Positions 33,081 through 44,629 of a stretch of 64,000 nt of DNA are shown here, piece after piece. The notes under the pieces are model-generated. The model had not been told where the DNA came from and searched no databases. It saw only the letters and a program-made list of their open reading frames with translations. The stretch is from Nectonema munidae (Eukaryota; Nematomorpha; Nectonematoida; Nectonematidae): positions 1-64,000 of the forward strand of contig JAUIRK010000001.1 of NCBI GenBank assembly GCA_030549495.1, given 5' to 3'. The translations under genes and the position numbers were made by a program. The stretch's first letter is position 1, and each line of letters opens with the position of its first letter.

Positions 33081-33329
33081 TAAAAAATGATAAAAAAATA
33101 AAGAGTTATGAATGATGTCATTCATGGAGTTGATGAATTTCAAGAAAATACTGACATGAAAATTGATGATAAAAATATATGAAAGAACTATTTTAAAAGC
33201 ATCTGTTGTTGGAAGATGTCAAAGTTAAAGAAATAAGAAGATAGGTAAAATAAGTAGATAAAAACAAAGCAAGAAGAACATTACGTATTGTTTATGAAAT
33301 CTTACAATAAAAAGACAAATTTACAAACT

Positions 33330-33490
33330 CTTTATATCTTCTAAAAAAGTCTCCAAGTAAATTCAGAAACATTTTTATATCGAATGATCTAAATCAGGAT
33401 GAAAGAATGAAATTGAATGAAATGCGCCAAAGAGCTAAAATTAAGAACACTCAAACAAACTCTAATTACTATTTTATTGTTAAAGTGATC
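33330..33490 (+). pseudogene. Scrap of a LINE ORF1-like protein
   Basis: A translated segment reads NDLNQDERMKLNEMRQRAKI, resembling the DLTxxER..L...R motif common in ORF1 products of CR1/Jockey-type LINEs. It is too short and decayed to assign to a specific family. The surrounding 33.1-33.7 kb holds nothing else recognisable. Confidence 0.35.
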
Positions 33491-33942
33491 CTATTATTAT
33501 GAGTATTGTGAAAAAAGATTAGTTAATTGCTTTGATAAGTCTAGTTCTCATATGAATCTTAGTAATTTTAAGTTTCTAAAAGTTTTTTATGCCAATTCGA
33601 AAAAATTATTATCAAAACTAGATGAAGTTAAGATAATAATCGAAGTTTGATATATTGTTTCTTACGAATTCTTACCAAAAAATATGGTTATAAAAATTTT
33701 TGACATTAATCTTGTCAAAATTAATAGTTACAAAATATTCCATAATTTAGACCAGGGGTTCCCAACCTGAACGTTATCGCCCCGGGAGGCTTTATAATTT
33801 TTATGTTGGGCGTTTAATGTCAAGTAGGCACTAAGGGGGGCGTTTGACGAGATTTGTCTCCTAAATTTTATATATTTTTCATACATAATTTTCAGTGAAG
33901 TTTTTATTCTTTTGCATTTGATCATTTACCCAAGACATATCT

Positions 33943-34127
33943 AGAGCTTCAATGGTTGTTAGGGTGTATCTCTCAGCTTAACAGTTGAAGGTCAGGGGTT
34001 CGATCCCCATGGCTCCCAACTCTTAAAAATAAATTCACAAAAATGTGATTGACCATCTTAAGCATAATACGAGCATATAGCCTTACGGCTAAAAGTGCTC
34101 TTTGATATCTCTAACCAACCAATCAAA
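33943..34127 (+). mobile_element. tRNA-derived SINE, copy 2
   Basis: The B-box GGTTCGATCCC is at 33997-34007. The body is shared with the other copies and the 3' end reads AACCAACCAATCAAA. A perfect 12-bp target duplication CAAGACATATCT at 33931-33942 and 34128-34139 defines both ends exactly. Confidence 0.92.
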
Positions 34128-34515
34128 CAAGACATATCTCCTCTATTTGCCCAATCATAATAATACTAGATTGACACACGCTGATAAAACAAGACACGTA
34201 AGACTTTACGTAAATATGCGAACTTGACATAGGCACACACTCACATCATGAATCAATGAACAATCAATGAATTGTAGAATTAGCAACAAGAGCTGTTGTT
34301 ATCTCTTTACTACAACCATGTGATGATGAACTTGCATTACATCACACATTCTTTCCTTCTGTTGTAAAGGGTATAGGGACATTACAGCAACTGTTTGTTT
34401 TCGAAGATCCATGCTAAATAGCATAGGGTTGTGAATGTCTGAAAAGAGAAAATGTGGTTCAGATTATTTAAAGTTTGGTTTTATTCAATGTCCTAGTAAT
34501 GATAAATTACATTCA

Positions 34516-34948
34516 CATAGTTGCCAACCTCAGAGAAGACCAAAGCGGTGACTTTTTTTCAAAAACGACACATGGACTCTAAAAAAATTTTATGCTTTTT
34601 TTTGCAAGTACGACAAAATGCATGGGAAGAACCTAATTTGGATTTAGTAATAATAAATTAAAATTTTTGAATCCATTCTTCTTTAAACAGTTGTCGTAGG
34701 GACTTTTTGTTTTATTTTTATATTATCACTCATTCTTCAAGAAGTAAAAATTGGTTTACATAATTTAAATAGTCTAAATATTCATGTAAAAACATAAATC
34801 CATGAAAAAAACAAACAAAACAAATATTGCACAGGATGCATATGCTGAACGTGTGCCAATAAAAATTTTAGAATTCAAAAGCTGTAAAAATTTTTAAAAA
34901 GCGGTAGACCAAAAAAAAAGTCGAAAAGCGGTAGAGTTGGCAACTATG
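34516..34948. mobile_element. MITE splitting the BED-finger region of the hAT relic
   Basis: Inverted ends CATAGTTGCCAACC and GTTGGCAACTATG, with AGCGGTRG/GAC-type similarity continuing inward. The hAT coding sequence stops before it and resumes after it (KLH then CLICGK). The flanking 8-mers agree only partly, so the target duplication is uncertain. Confidence 0.7.
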
Positions 34949-35699
34949 CGATTCATGTTTAATTTGTGGTAAATCATTTTCCAATGAAGCTCTCCGGATT
35001 AAGTAACCATTTGAAAAAATTCACCCGGACAAAATTCAAAAACTTGAAGGAAAACATAAAAAATAATGTTTAAGTATAAATATTTCTAAAAGTCCAAACT
35101 ACGTTATGTCACCAGTTAAGATTCAGACTATTTGTTTTACAAACAGATGAATCTACAATGATCAACAATCAGTTGGTTTTTCTTGCTTCATAGATACATT
35201 GATGACGATTCAGAATTTACAGAGGAATTTTTATTTCCGTAGTCTCTGGTTACAGATACAAAGGGTTCAACAATGTTTAAGGTTGTAGAAAACTTTTTCT
35301 TCAAAAAAGCATTTCATTGAAAAATATTTTAGTGTGTGCAACAGACGGCGCACGTTGGCCGCTACAAAGGTTGCCCATTTATAAAAACTTGTCCAGAAAT
35401 TTTAACGGTTCATTGTTTCATTCATAAACAACATCTCGTCGGTAAAAGGATGTCACCAAACCTCTTCTAATCTTTTCAAATTGTTATAAAAACAATTAAT
35501 AAAGACAAGCTCATTTAAAGATAGGCTGTTTCAAAATCTTTGTAGGGAAAATCAAGAAGAGTTTAGCTCTCTTTTGATGAACACAGAAATGAGATGGCTC
35601 TCGAAAGGAAACTGTTTCGAAAGATTTTTTTATAGAAGTCGGAACACAGAGTGGAATGAAAGTGCAACAAAATTATTCAAAAAATATGTGAAATTAAAA

Positions 35700-37930
35700 G
35701 TAAATTTATTCCAAAAAGTTTTATTGTAATTGGTGATTTTAATTATCCTAAGATAAACTGGGATAACTGTGATGCTCCACATAATTATCCTAAAAGCCGG
35801 TTTTTGAATTTTATTCAAGATAATTTAATGACACAGCTAATTCGGACACCAACGAGAATAGATCCGACCGGAAATGAAAGCTTGTTAGATCTATTAATCA
35901 CCAATGATGAAAATCTCATTGATAATTTGATAATACTACCAAATCTATCAAAAAGCGATCATTATTGCGTGTCATTTTGTTTTTCGAAAACAATTCAAAG
36001 TCGAACGCTGATTCAAAATACAAGTTTTATGATGTAGATTTTTTCTCTATTGAGGGAAATCTAAAAAAAATTGATTGAACTATTTTAGAAAAAAATGATA
36101 TAGAAAGAAGTTCGGGAATTTTTGAAAATTTATTAAGAGAATAATTTCAACTGCACGTACCTAAATCTCAAGATAGAAAATCCTTCAAATTGTATATGAA
36201 TAACGATGCTATTTCTCTCTATAAAAAAAGAAAAAATTCTTTACTCTATATAAAAAATATGGCAATAAAAATAGTTAGGAACAATACCAAAAAATCAGTA
36301 ATTGTCTTAGAAAATTAACAAAAAAAATAGAATTGCCTATGAAATCAATATCTTAAAAGAATACAAGCAAAACTCAAAAAAGGTATGGAAATATATCAAT
36401 GAAAAGAGAAAAAATAATATAGCTGCTGAAACAATATTAAGTGAAGGTTGCAATATAATTGAAGATGAGTTCTTACCTGAAGCATTTTAAACCATACTAT
36501 TCTTCCATCTTTAGAAGTGAAAGTAAACTTCTGACTAAAGAAATTAATGTCAAAAAAATTTCACAGCCATTTAAAAAAATACAAATAGCAATGTCTAAAG
36601 TTTACTACAAACTTAGTAATTTAGACACTTCCAAATCTCCCGGAATTGACAATATTTCACTTCTTTTTTTTCTAAAGACTCTGTAATGTTTTAGCTAAAC
36701 ATTTGACTATTTTATATAACAAATCTTTAGTCGAATGTAAACTACCAGATGCATAGAAGTTAAGTTGTATACCACCAATTTACAAAAAAAGGTGAGAAAA
36801 AAATTATTTTTAACTATAGGCTAATATTAGTCAGCAATGTAATTTTTAAAGTATTTGAGTTAATAATAAAGGATGGAGTTGTTAATCATCTTGAAAAAAA
36901 ACTGATATCGAGACAACATGGTTTTCTTCCAAAAAATAAGTCCACAATAACAAACTTAATTGAATTTTCTAATATTTTCTTTAGAAATGAATAATAACGG
37001 TAAATGTTATATATTCAGACTTTCAGAAAGCGTTCGACACTGTCCCCCGTGAAAGACTAATATTAAAACTGAAATCTTTCCGTATAAATAACCATCTAAT
37101 AGAATGGTGGAGAGATTATATTTTTAAATGAAAATTTGTTGTTCGATTGAATGGAATCTGTTCAAAAACCTCAGAAATTATAAGTGGAATCCCACAAGGT
37201 TCAGTATTAGGACCGAAATTCTTTTCTATATTCATGTATTATATAAGTGATAATTTAAAATTAAATGTAAAAATTTATGCTGACGATAATTATTCAAGGG
37301 TTCTAGTGGTGAGGGCAAAAAAAAATTTAGAAGACGATGTAGAGAATGGGATTTGCAACTCAATATCGACAAGTTCTAACATCTTCAAGTTGGAAAAACA
37401 GATGATACTAATTTTTATATAGGTGGAACTAAACTTAACCAAGTTGAAAAGCACAATGATTTAGGATTAATTGTTGATTCAAAATTTTGTTTTTCTGATC
37501 ATGTTTTTGTTGTAAAGAAAGCTTTCTCTATATTACGCATGTTAAACAATACTTTTGTGTTGTCTGACTTTGAAGTTTCTCTCCATCTGTTCAAATCCTT
37601 AGTCAGGCTTGTTTTAGAATATGGAAATGTGATTTTTGGAAATTCTTCAATCAAGAACATTAGAAAAATAGAAAGCGTTCAAAGAGTATTTACAAAACAC
37701 TTGAAAGGAATGCAAACTTTATGTTACATTAGAAGATTGGAGAAATTTAATCTTTCTTCTTTGTATTACAGAAGAGGAATTAAATGATTACTATATTTAC
37801 AATTGTGAAAGGAAACATGAACAGACGAGAATGGTTTGCCAAATGGGGTTGTCGATTCTTTGAATATAAATACTATCTTTGGAAGAAAGCTTGATGATTT
37901 TTGGAAAGATATCTCATTATTTGATTGATT
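35700..37930 (+). mobile_element. LINE-B: 5'-truncated CR1/Jockey-like LINE
   Basis: The endonuclease end is visible at 35704-36036 (FIVIGDFNYPKINWDN, ESLLDLLITNDENL, LSKSDHYCVSF). The reverse transcriptase follows at 36540-37420 with SKSPGIDNIS, SGIPQGSVLGPKFFSIFMYY and the catalytic VKIYADDNYS, then a C-terminal segment at 37539-37790 (LVRLVLEYGNVIF). Several stops and shifts separate these blocks. There is no RNase H domain, unlike LINE-A. It follows directly on the hAT relic and is followed by a twin-array relic. Confidence 0.8.
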
Positions 37931-37984
37931 TGTATTTTATTTGTATTATATTTGATGCAATTCACATTGGCGGTTAGCCTCTTT

Positions 37985-39000
37985 ACATTACACATGTTGT
38001 GTTATACCAAATTGAACATGCTGGTTTCAATTCTGGACTCTGATTTAAGGTTTGAAAATATCTGACAGTGTTAATAAAATTTGCTGTTTAGGTCTGAAAA
38101 GTATCTATACAAATATTACTATCTAATTTTACATGAAAATTTTATTTTTTTATACCAAATCAACTCCGCTAGTTTTAATTTACAACTCAGTTTTCGAAAT
38201 TAGAGGTCTTAAAAAATCTGCACAAATGAAATGTGAGGTTTACGTCAAATGTCTACAGAAATAGTTTTGAAATTTGAATAAAATATCTGTTTTCACCAAA
38301 TTGACGATGCTGGTTTCATTTTTAGACTCAGTTTACGCATTTAAGTTTTGAAAATATCTGAAGGCTTCAACCAAATTTGCCTTTTACGTCTAATAACTGC
38401 TTCCAAAAATATTTCAAAAATTTAAAATAAAATATTTGTTTTTCTACGAAATTGACTATGTTTATTCTATTTCTGTACTCCATTTTTGGTAATATGGTTA
38501 AAAAATATCTGGAAGTGTCAATTGAATTAGATGTATGCTTGAATATCACTTTTTATCCAAAAAAATCATTTCTTTAAAAATTTTTTTAGAAAATCGTTAT
38601 ATAATGGTTATATAGTTAAAATATGATTTTTAAATATATGTTATGGCTTATAATACTTTCTTCAATCATGTTGATTATGAAATATTTATTTTAAGAAAGA
38701 AAAACAAAACGCATTATAAAATCTTTGAAGATTATTTTGAGAGAAAGGAGGAACTTGAAAACAAATTAAAAACAAAAGTTGTGAACAAAAGAAATAAAAG
38801 AAGTATTCATCTTGACTAAATGGATACCGGGTTTCAATGAACTAGAAAGTGGTCTAATTATCCAATATTGAGTGCTTCAAAAAAGATTTTGATGATGAAG
38901 AAAAGTTCCTCTTTTGCAAATTAAAAATATTTGAACCTATAGCTTATCAGCTAAGATCGCAATTATCATTTCACTAAAATCGGTAGGAAATTTTGAATAG
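37985..39000. repeat. Relic of twin-array element: end of array 1 plus core
   Basis: Four diverged array-1 monomers (landmarks near 38017, 38166, 38306 and 38457) lead without a break into core sequence collinear with 9790-10260 and 46236-46680 (CTTATAATACTTTCT, GAACTAGAAAGTGG, AAGTTCCTCTTTT). The order is the same as in the complete copies, showing this is a fragment of the whole element, not a free satellite. No termini are present. Confidence 0.8.
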
Positions 39001-40100
39001 GTGAGAGTTAAAACTTTATCTGAATGAAAAATAGTTTGGGATTGGGAATCGGAACTTTTTTGAAAATTACAATTGATTTCGGATTGTCGACAATATCTTT
39101 TTTTCATAGGTATATAAAAATTAAATTTAAAAGCCATCCTTTTGTATTAACAAATGAACAAAATTTGCTAAAATGAAAAACTAAAATTAGTAATCTTATA
39201 CTAATTAATTTAATTGGGTTAGGTTAAAATATTCGCCTTAATAATAAAAAATATAATAATGTCTATATCATTTATGAAAGACAATCTAGAAGAAGAAGAA
39301 AGAATTCACTCAAAGGATTCAAGTTTTTTTTTTAAATAATAGAAAAGCATATGTATATAATGTAAAATAGATTTGTTAAAAAATTGACTGTCAAAGGCTT
39401 AAAAGAATCCCTCGACGTCACATGACACAAAATAGAAAAGAAAAATTTCTTTTAGAGTTAAAAGGACAAAAATTTCCCATTTTCTTTATAATATAACATA
39501 CTTTTTAAGCAATAAAAAATAAGGCGGAAATGCCTATGGAAATTGCATCTGAGAATTTTCAATTAAGAACAAAATATTTTCAGGACTGACAAGTTTCAGA
39601 AATTGTAGTGCGGGTGAAAATTCAATTTTTCCATTTTTTTTCGCAAAAAAAACAGCCAATAAAAATGCTTTGAGATGATTAATAGCCAATAGACTTCATA
39701 TCTATGTACGCAGGCCCCTAGCCATGAAAAAAAATCAGTTGGGGGAAGAAGTACTCCATTATGTTAGGATAGGTTTAGATTTCTACATCATTTAGTCACC
39801 GTTTTAACACTAGAACATCCAAAGGGGTCATTTTGACCCTTGCAATATTTTAAATGACAATAATTTATGTTATGTGTTGTCGATTCTATTTGAAACTCAT
39901 TAAATTCCTAAGAAATACATTATTTTTAAACAGATATCGATGGACTGCTATTAAGTGTCCCTTTGACTTTTCTCTTTTAAAATTTTTATATTTTCTTGTA
40001 ATTATTTATATTTCTTGTAATTATTTCTATTAACTGTTTTGTTTTATCAATAAAATTTTCTTCTTCTTAAAATTTTCTTCTTCTAGAGTCACTAATCCTA
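39000..40100. other. No gene recognised
   Basis: AT-rich. A palindromic GGGTCATTTTGACCC at about 39825-39839, preceded by AACACTAGAACATCC, looks like the end of a small DNA transposon. No partner end was found. Confidence 0.4.
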
Positions 40101-40118
40101 CTGATATTATTTTTATTG

Positions 40119-40158
40119 TAGCAGTATATTGCTACTATTACTCATAAAATACTGCTAC
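40119..40158. repeat. Short hairpin GTAGCAGTAT..ATACTGCTAC
   Basis: Perfect 10-base inverted arms flank about 20 bases that contain a further GTAGCAAT-like inversion. Confidence 0.55.
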
Positions 40159-40404
40159 CAATATGCGATCAGATATTTTATAGCAGTGTTGAATCAATTA
40201 AATATGATATATTTTTAACTTCTACAAAACATTAAAAAAAACGTACTCTATCTACTATTGAGGAAAGATAATAATTGAGATAAGAAAATTAAATAAGCAA
40301 TATTAATTAAATAGCTATATTAAATAATAAGCTAAGAAGAATTGGCTATTAATTCCAACAACCTAAAAAAAATGAAAAATTTCAAAAAATTTACTTGGAA
40401 AAAA

Positions 40405-41966
40405 TATTGATGTGAAATCTTTCCATAAATTAACTTGTGACTCACTGAATAAATATTTCGCGAGTATTTCCAATTCTTGCACAGCTTCTTCACTTTCCTC
40501 TGATGATATAACTATTTTGAATGCCAATACTTTCTATTTCACCCAAATTTCTCAATATGACATTATTTTAAATGCACAACGCATAAAAAAGTCAAATACA
40601 TGTGCTTACGACGCCATTACAAAAAAAATTGGCCTATCTAGCATTCCTTATCTTTCCCAGGAATTAGCGTATCTTTATAATATAATTTATAACACTAGAA
40701 TCTATCTCTCCAAACTTAAGATTGCCAAAATTGTACCCATTCATAAACAAAGTGCCAAAATGAAGTGTCAACTATCGACCCATTTCTATCTTGCCCTTCT
40801 ATAGCAAAATTTTTGAGAGGATAATCTTTGAACAAATGACTAACTTTCTCGACAAATATAAACTTATAAACAAATATCAATTCGGTTTCAGAAAAAACTT
40901 ATTTACACAAGATGCAGCTGTTCATCTATACCATAGTATTGCTTCTTCTGTCGATAAAGGAAACCAAGAAGATAGAGTTAACCACTATATTTTACTTGAT
41001 AAGCTCTACAAATATGGTTTTAGAGCCAAGTTCTGGCAATTGCTCAAAAGCTTTCTCAATGATCGTATGCAATATACATGTTTTAATGGAAACTCACATT
41101 TTTCTTTAATCTCTAATGGTGTTACACAAGGGTCCGTATTAGCCCCACTCTTTTTTAATATTTACATCAATGACATTTTTCAACTTAAACAAGATAAAAC
41201 TGTTTTATTCTTATATACTGATGATTGTGCTCTGACATTTCACTTCACCTCAATTAATAACGAACAATCAATCATTATGGAATTCTTAGATAACTTCAAT
41301 AATTTAAGAATGATTTACTCATTAATTTCTCTAGAACGAAATATATGACATTCAATTACATAAACACTATACATCTTACTATCGGTCAAAAGGTCTTAAC
41401 GGAAACCAACTATATGAATTATCTCGGTATAATCTTTGAATCATCATTAAAATTCCACCTACACTATAATAAAGTTATGAGGGAAATCTCCTCTTACTTG
41501 TTTCAATAAGATAAAAAATATTTTAAACACTAGTAATAAATTAAATCTTTATTATGCTTTTATTCAACCTAAATTGTCTTACGGAAACATAATTTGGGCA
41601 AAATCAAGTATCCTATGAAAATAAACTTTTTTTTCCAAATTCAAAAAAGCTGTAAAGTTTATTGAAAACTCTTCCATATCAAAGGTCTGCGCGAAATATC
41701 ATATACTTGATCTAAATGAACTGCACTTTGTATTTCTCTGCTCTTTTATGCATAAAAACTTAACTGATGGCCATTTCGCCAACATATTGATAGACTCAAC
41801 CACTACTCATAATCACAATCTTAGAAATAAAAAAAATATTAGACGTCTACGTTCAAACAAAAAACTATTTAGTCAATATTTTATTCCTAACTCCATTAGG
41901 GCTTGGAATATTCTACCTTTGGAAATAAAATACCTTCGCAACATTAAGTCCTTTACAAAAAATTAA
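40405..41966 (+). mobile_element. LINE-C: 5'-truncated CR1/Jockey-like LINE
   Basis: It begins in the middle of a pre-RT segment (TCDSLNKYFASISNSCTAS) and continues with FYSKIFERIIFEQM, KYQFGFRKNLFTQDAAVHL, SNGVTQGSVLAPLFFNIYIN and the catalytic FLYTDDCALTF (YTDD). The FLDLxKAFD block between DKGNQ and VNHYILL is missing, an internal deletion. The C-terminus has THNHNLRNKKNIR and FIPNSIRAWNILPLEIKY, typical of LINE ORF2 ends. At least three frame breaks exist. It is a different family from LINE-A (no RNase H) and differs in sequence from LINE-B. Confidence 0.8.
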
Positions 41967-41969
41967 AAG

Positions 41970-42845
41970 AATTACTGTTAAGCTCTTCAAACTTAATTTA
42001 TTCTTTTAAAATCTTAATAATTTTGTTTTTTTCTTTCCAACCTTAGTGAATTATCTTTTTATATCACCATAGTGCTTGTAATACTATCCCTCTGACCCTG
42101 ATTGATTATTCTCTGTATTCCCTATCTTTTCAACAAATTTAATATTTCAAATTACTTGATTTCAATCTTATGTTTTATCATATTTCTCGCTATTTAAATT
42201 CAGTCCCTCTTCTTTATTCTTTTTTTTTACTTTCGCAAATCTTTAATTTATATAGATATATTATTTATATATATATAACTCTTTTAATTTCCTTCTACCT
42301 TTGAATATACCTTCGAACACAGTCTGATCAGATTTTCCTCTTCATTTTCTTACATATGCTTCAAACTCCTTATTTGCATCTACCTCAATCCCTACCAACG
42401 GCTCTCAATTGCTCATCTCATATATTCACACACCCTCTCGACTCTTCTTAATCCATTCCAATGCTTACTTTCCTAGCCAACACTGATATTTATGAATTTT
42501 CCGGCATCGACGTCTTCTTGCATCCAAATGAAATGTTATATCTTACACCATCAAACTGTTTATACTCAAATCAATTCTCTTTTAATTATTCAATCATGTG
42601 ACGACAACCTATCTTGGTTTGTTCACTTTTTAAAATAAATCCTTAAATCCTTAATTGGAAAATTTTTTTTATGTTAATGTAGCGCTTTTTCTTGCATCGC
42701 ACTTTAGTCCAACAAAATAAAAACTAGCTTAAAAAACCTAAAAAGAGATTTAAAAAATTGTTTTTACATTTTTTTCTGTTTATGCGGGTGGATTTCAACT
42801 CAATTTGCGGGTGACTCCCGCTTAATGTGGGTGACTTGACAACCC
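41970..42845. other. LINE-C 3' side and AT-rich spacer
   Basis: Pyrimidine-rich sequence, probably LINE-C 3' UTR at first. Near 42780-42846 lies GC-richer sequence ending TTGACAACCCTG, which resembles a hAT-type terminus (complement CAGGGTTGTCAA), with no recognised partner. Confidence 0.35.
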
Positions 42846-42849
42846 TGTA

Positions 42850-43200
42850 TTTTTTATTTTTCCATAAATCGTCTAGCTTATTTTTAAAAATATCAACACT
42901 TTGAGAAAGAAGGATGTCATTAAGTAGGTTATTCCATTTATTATATGCTCTTTGAAGAAAATAGCCGATGGTATTTGTTTTGATAAGTTTCAGATTTAAA
43001 TTTGAATGTGTGCTACCTTGAGATTCTTTGTAAAAATTTCAGATAATGTTAAAGATCATGATCATTTTATTTCTCAAAGTTCTGTGATACAGAGAAGGTA
43101 AGTTGATGATTTTTAGTCTATAACTACTTTTTATCATTTAATTTACGAAGTTCTTCAAGATACCAAGCATATTTATTATTTGAATTATTCGTTCAAGCCA
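42850..43200 (-). pseudogene. C-terminal scrap of a CR1/Jockey-like LINE ORF2
   Basis: On the minus strand the translation includes THSNLNLKLIKTNTIGYFLQ and AYNKWNNLLNDILLSQSVDI followed by FKNKLDDLWK. This matches the final segment of many LINE reverse transcriptase proteins (..F..R....WN.LP....FK..LD..W). Frames are broken. Confidence 0.55.
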
Positions 43201-43585
43201 ATAAATTCGAATTCTAGTCAAACCAAATGCACAAGTTTATTGTTTTCAATTTCAAATTAGTCGAACAAAAATATCCTTAGCGTGTCCTTTCATGTATTTT
43301 TTAAAAGTAAATTTTTCTCAGGACGTTAAGCAGTGTAAACATATTACACAGGGCACCAAAAAAATTTAATCAATTTCTTTTTTAGGAACGTAGTAAATTC
43401 CTTGAAAATTTATCAAATTAAATTCTGTTTGTATGCTTATAACAATTTGTTTTGTAGTATTTAATTACAAAGATAGAGTTTTTTCCCAATGATTTATAAA
43501 AATGTATTTTAAGGCCCAAATGTTAAAAATTTTTGACGCAAATATTTTGGATAGTAGCAATCCACCAGACGTACATGAATATTTA
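43200..43585. other. AT-rich spacer, nothing recognised
   Basis: No open frame or repeat boundary could be supported. Confidence 0.4.
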
Positions 43586-43589
43586 AACT

Positions 43590-43785
43590 ATATACTTAGA
43601 TATACTCCAACCTGTATACTACGATGGTTTCTATTGCATATACATGACTTGGGAGACAATGTTCAACTTTCTGTTCATATTTTGTTAGATGTAAGATTCG
43701 ATATACCTCATTCGGGGAGACGATGTTACAAAAGGTATTATTATTATTTTTGCAATTTGACCGATTTTAAATAATATATTTGTCA
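43590..43785 (-). repeat. R28 core fragment, inverted
   Basis: The reverse complement matches 22760-22915, including ACATCTAACAAAATATGAAC-like sequence and one 28-base unit (CTCCAACCTGTATACTACGA at about 43607). The 90-residue open frame crossing it is a by-product. Confidence 0.65.
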
Positions 43786-43867
43786 AATAAACAAAATAAA
43801 ATTTTGTAATCAAAGAATCGAAAAATATTCTTTAAAAAATCAAAAAATATTTATTCTTTTTAGATAT

Positions 43868-43972
43868 ATTGTTGGTTCCCGTTACTTTTAGTTTCCTATA
43901 TTCATGATATAAATCTTAAGAGAGACTAGGTTTATCTTTATATTCTAAAAGTAACGGGAGCCAACGATTTAT
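43868..43972. repeat. Foldback element with 22-base arms
   Basis: TGTTGGTTCCCGTTACTTTT faces AAAAGTAACGGGAGCCAACG across about 60 bases. One mismatch lies in the arms. It is a small MITE-like palindrome. Confidence 0.7.
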
Positions 43973-44029
43973 TTAAAAAGATTTTAAGAATTTATAAATT
44001 AAAACTAGGTACTAAATAAAAAAAGTTAA

Positions 44030-44256
44030 TTTATTCTAGAGGGATATTCTTGTCGAAAAATTCTAAAGGGAAAAAAACATATATCTATTAAAGAATGGGA
44101 TGAATATTATGATGATGATGCCTTAGCTAACAAGTTTAATGAAAGCTTTGCCTTCGTTCAAAATTGTTCTTTGTCAGAACAACCACATTTGCCATTTCTT
44201 GACAATGGAAGCGAATCTTTTGAATTAGAACTTTGTTCAAACGAGTTACTGTCATA
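44030..44256 (+). pseudogene. LINE reverse-transcriptase N-terminal scrap
   Basis: The translation WDEYYDDDALANKFNESFAF then PFLDNGSESFELELCSNELL, ending in a TAG at 44254-44256, matches the segment just before the reverse transcriptase domain in CR1/Jockey LINEs. The twin-array element copy 2 begins four bases later, so this scrap was probably part of its insertion target. Confidence 0.5.
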
Positions 44257-44629
44257 GATTTACCCTATTAGTGCTGGGGGGCGTAAAACGCCCCCCACCC
44301 CTTCACTAAAAAATTAATTGTAGAAAATTGGCAGAATCATATCCCTTCAAATTTGGTGACTTTTCATAAAATCGCTAGCTGCATCTTTTGAAACCATTTT
44401 CATGGTAGTTGAATGACCCCTTCATGTTCAAAACTGTCAATCAAAATCAAAAATTAAAATTTTTCAGCAAAATTTTGACATTATCTGTACTTAACCTTAT
44501 AACTTAGGATCTATATTATATAATACCCTGAAAATTTATAATTATATACAGTTTGGAACGCATAACACTTTATTTATTTAATTTTTTCAATAATCATGGC
44601 TACTTTTTAGAAAATGTCAATCAAAATTT

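Larger units (their letters stand above)
33753..35645 (+). mobile_element. Decayed ZBED5/SCAND3-like hAT element
   Basis: The left end CAGGGGTTCCCAACCTG is a typical terminus of this hAT group. The transposase remnant (34436-35640, plus) has a BED-type finger segment (CLICGKSFSNEA near 34957), then LQTDESTMINNQLVFLA, EFLFP, VTDTKGSTMFKVVENFF and VCATDGA, all diagnostic of ZBED5/FAM200-like hAT proteins. Many stops and shifts are present, so it is old. It is interrupted by a SINE (33943-34127) and a MITE (34516-34948), and its 3' half is lost at the junction with LINE-B near 35645. Confidence 0.75.

Noticed and set aside
33943-34127. Functional tRNA gene from the GGTTCGATCCC box
   Set aside because: No convincing cloverleaf, three diverged copies with a shared non-tRNA body and CCAA tail, and target duplications: this is a SINE.
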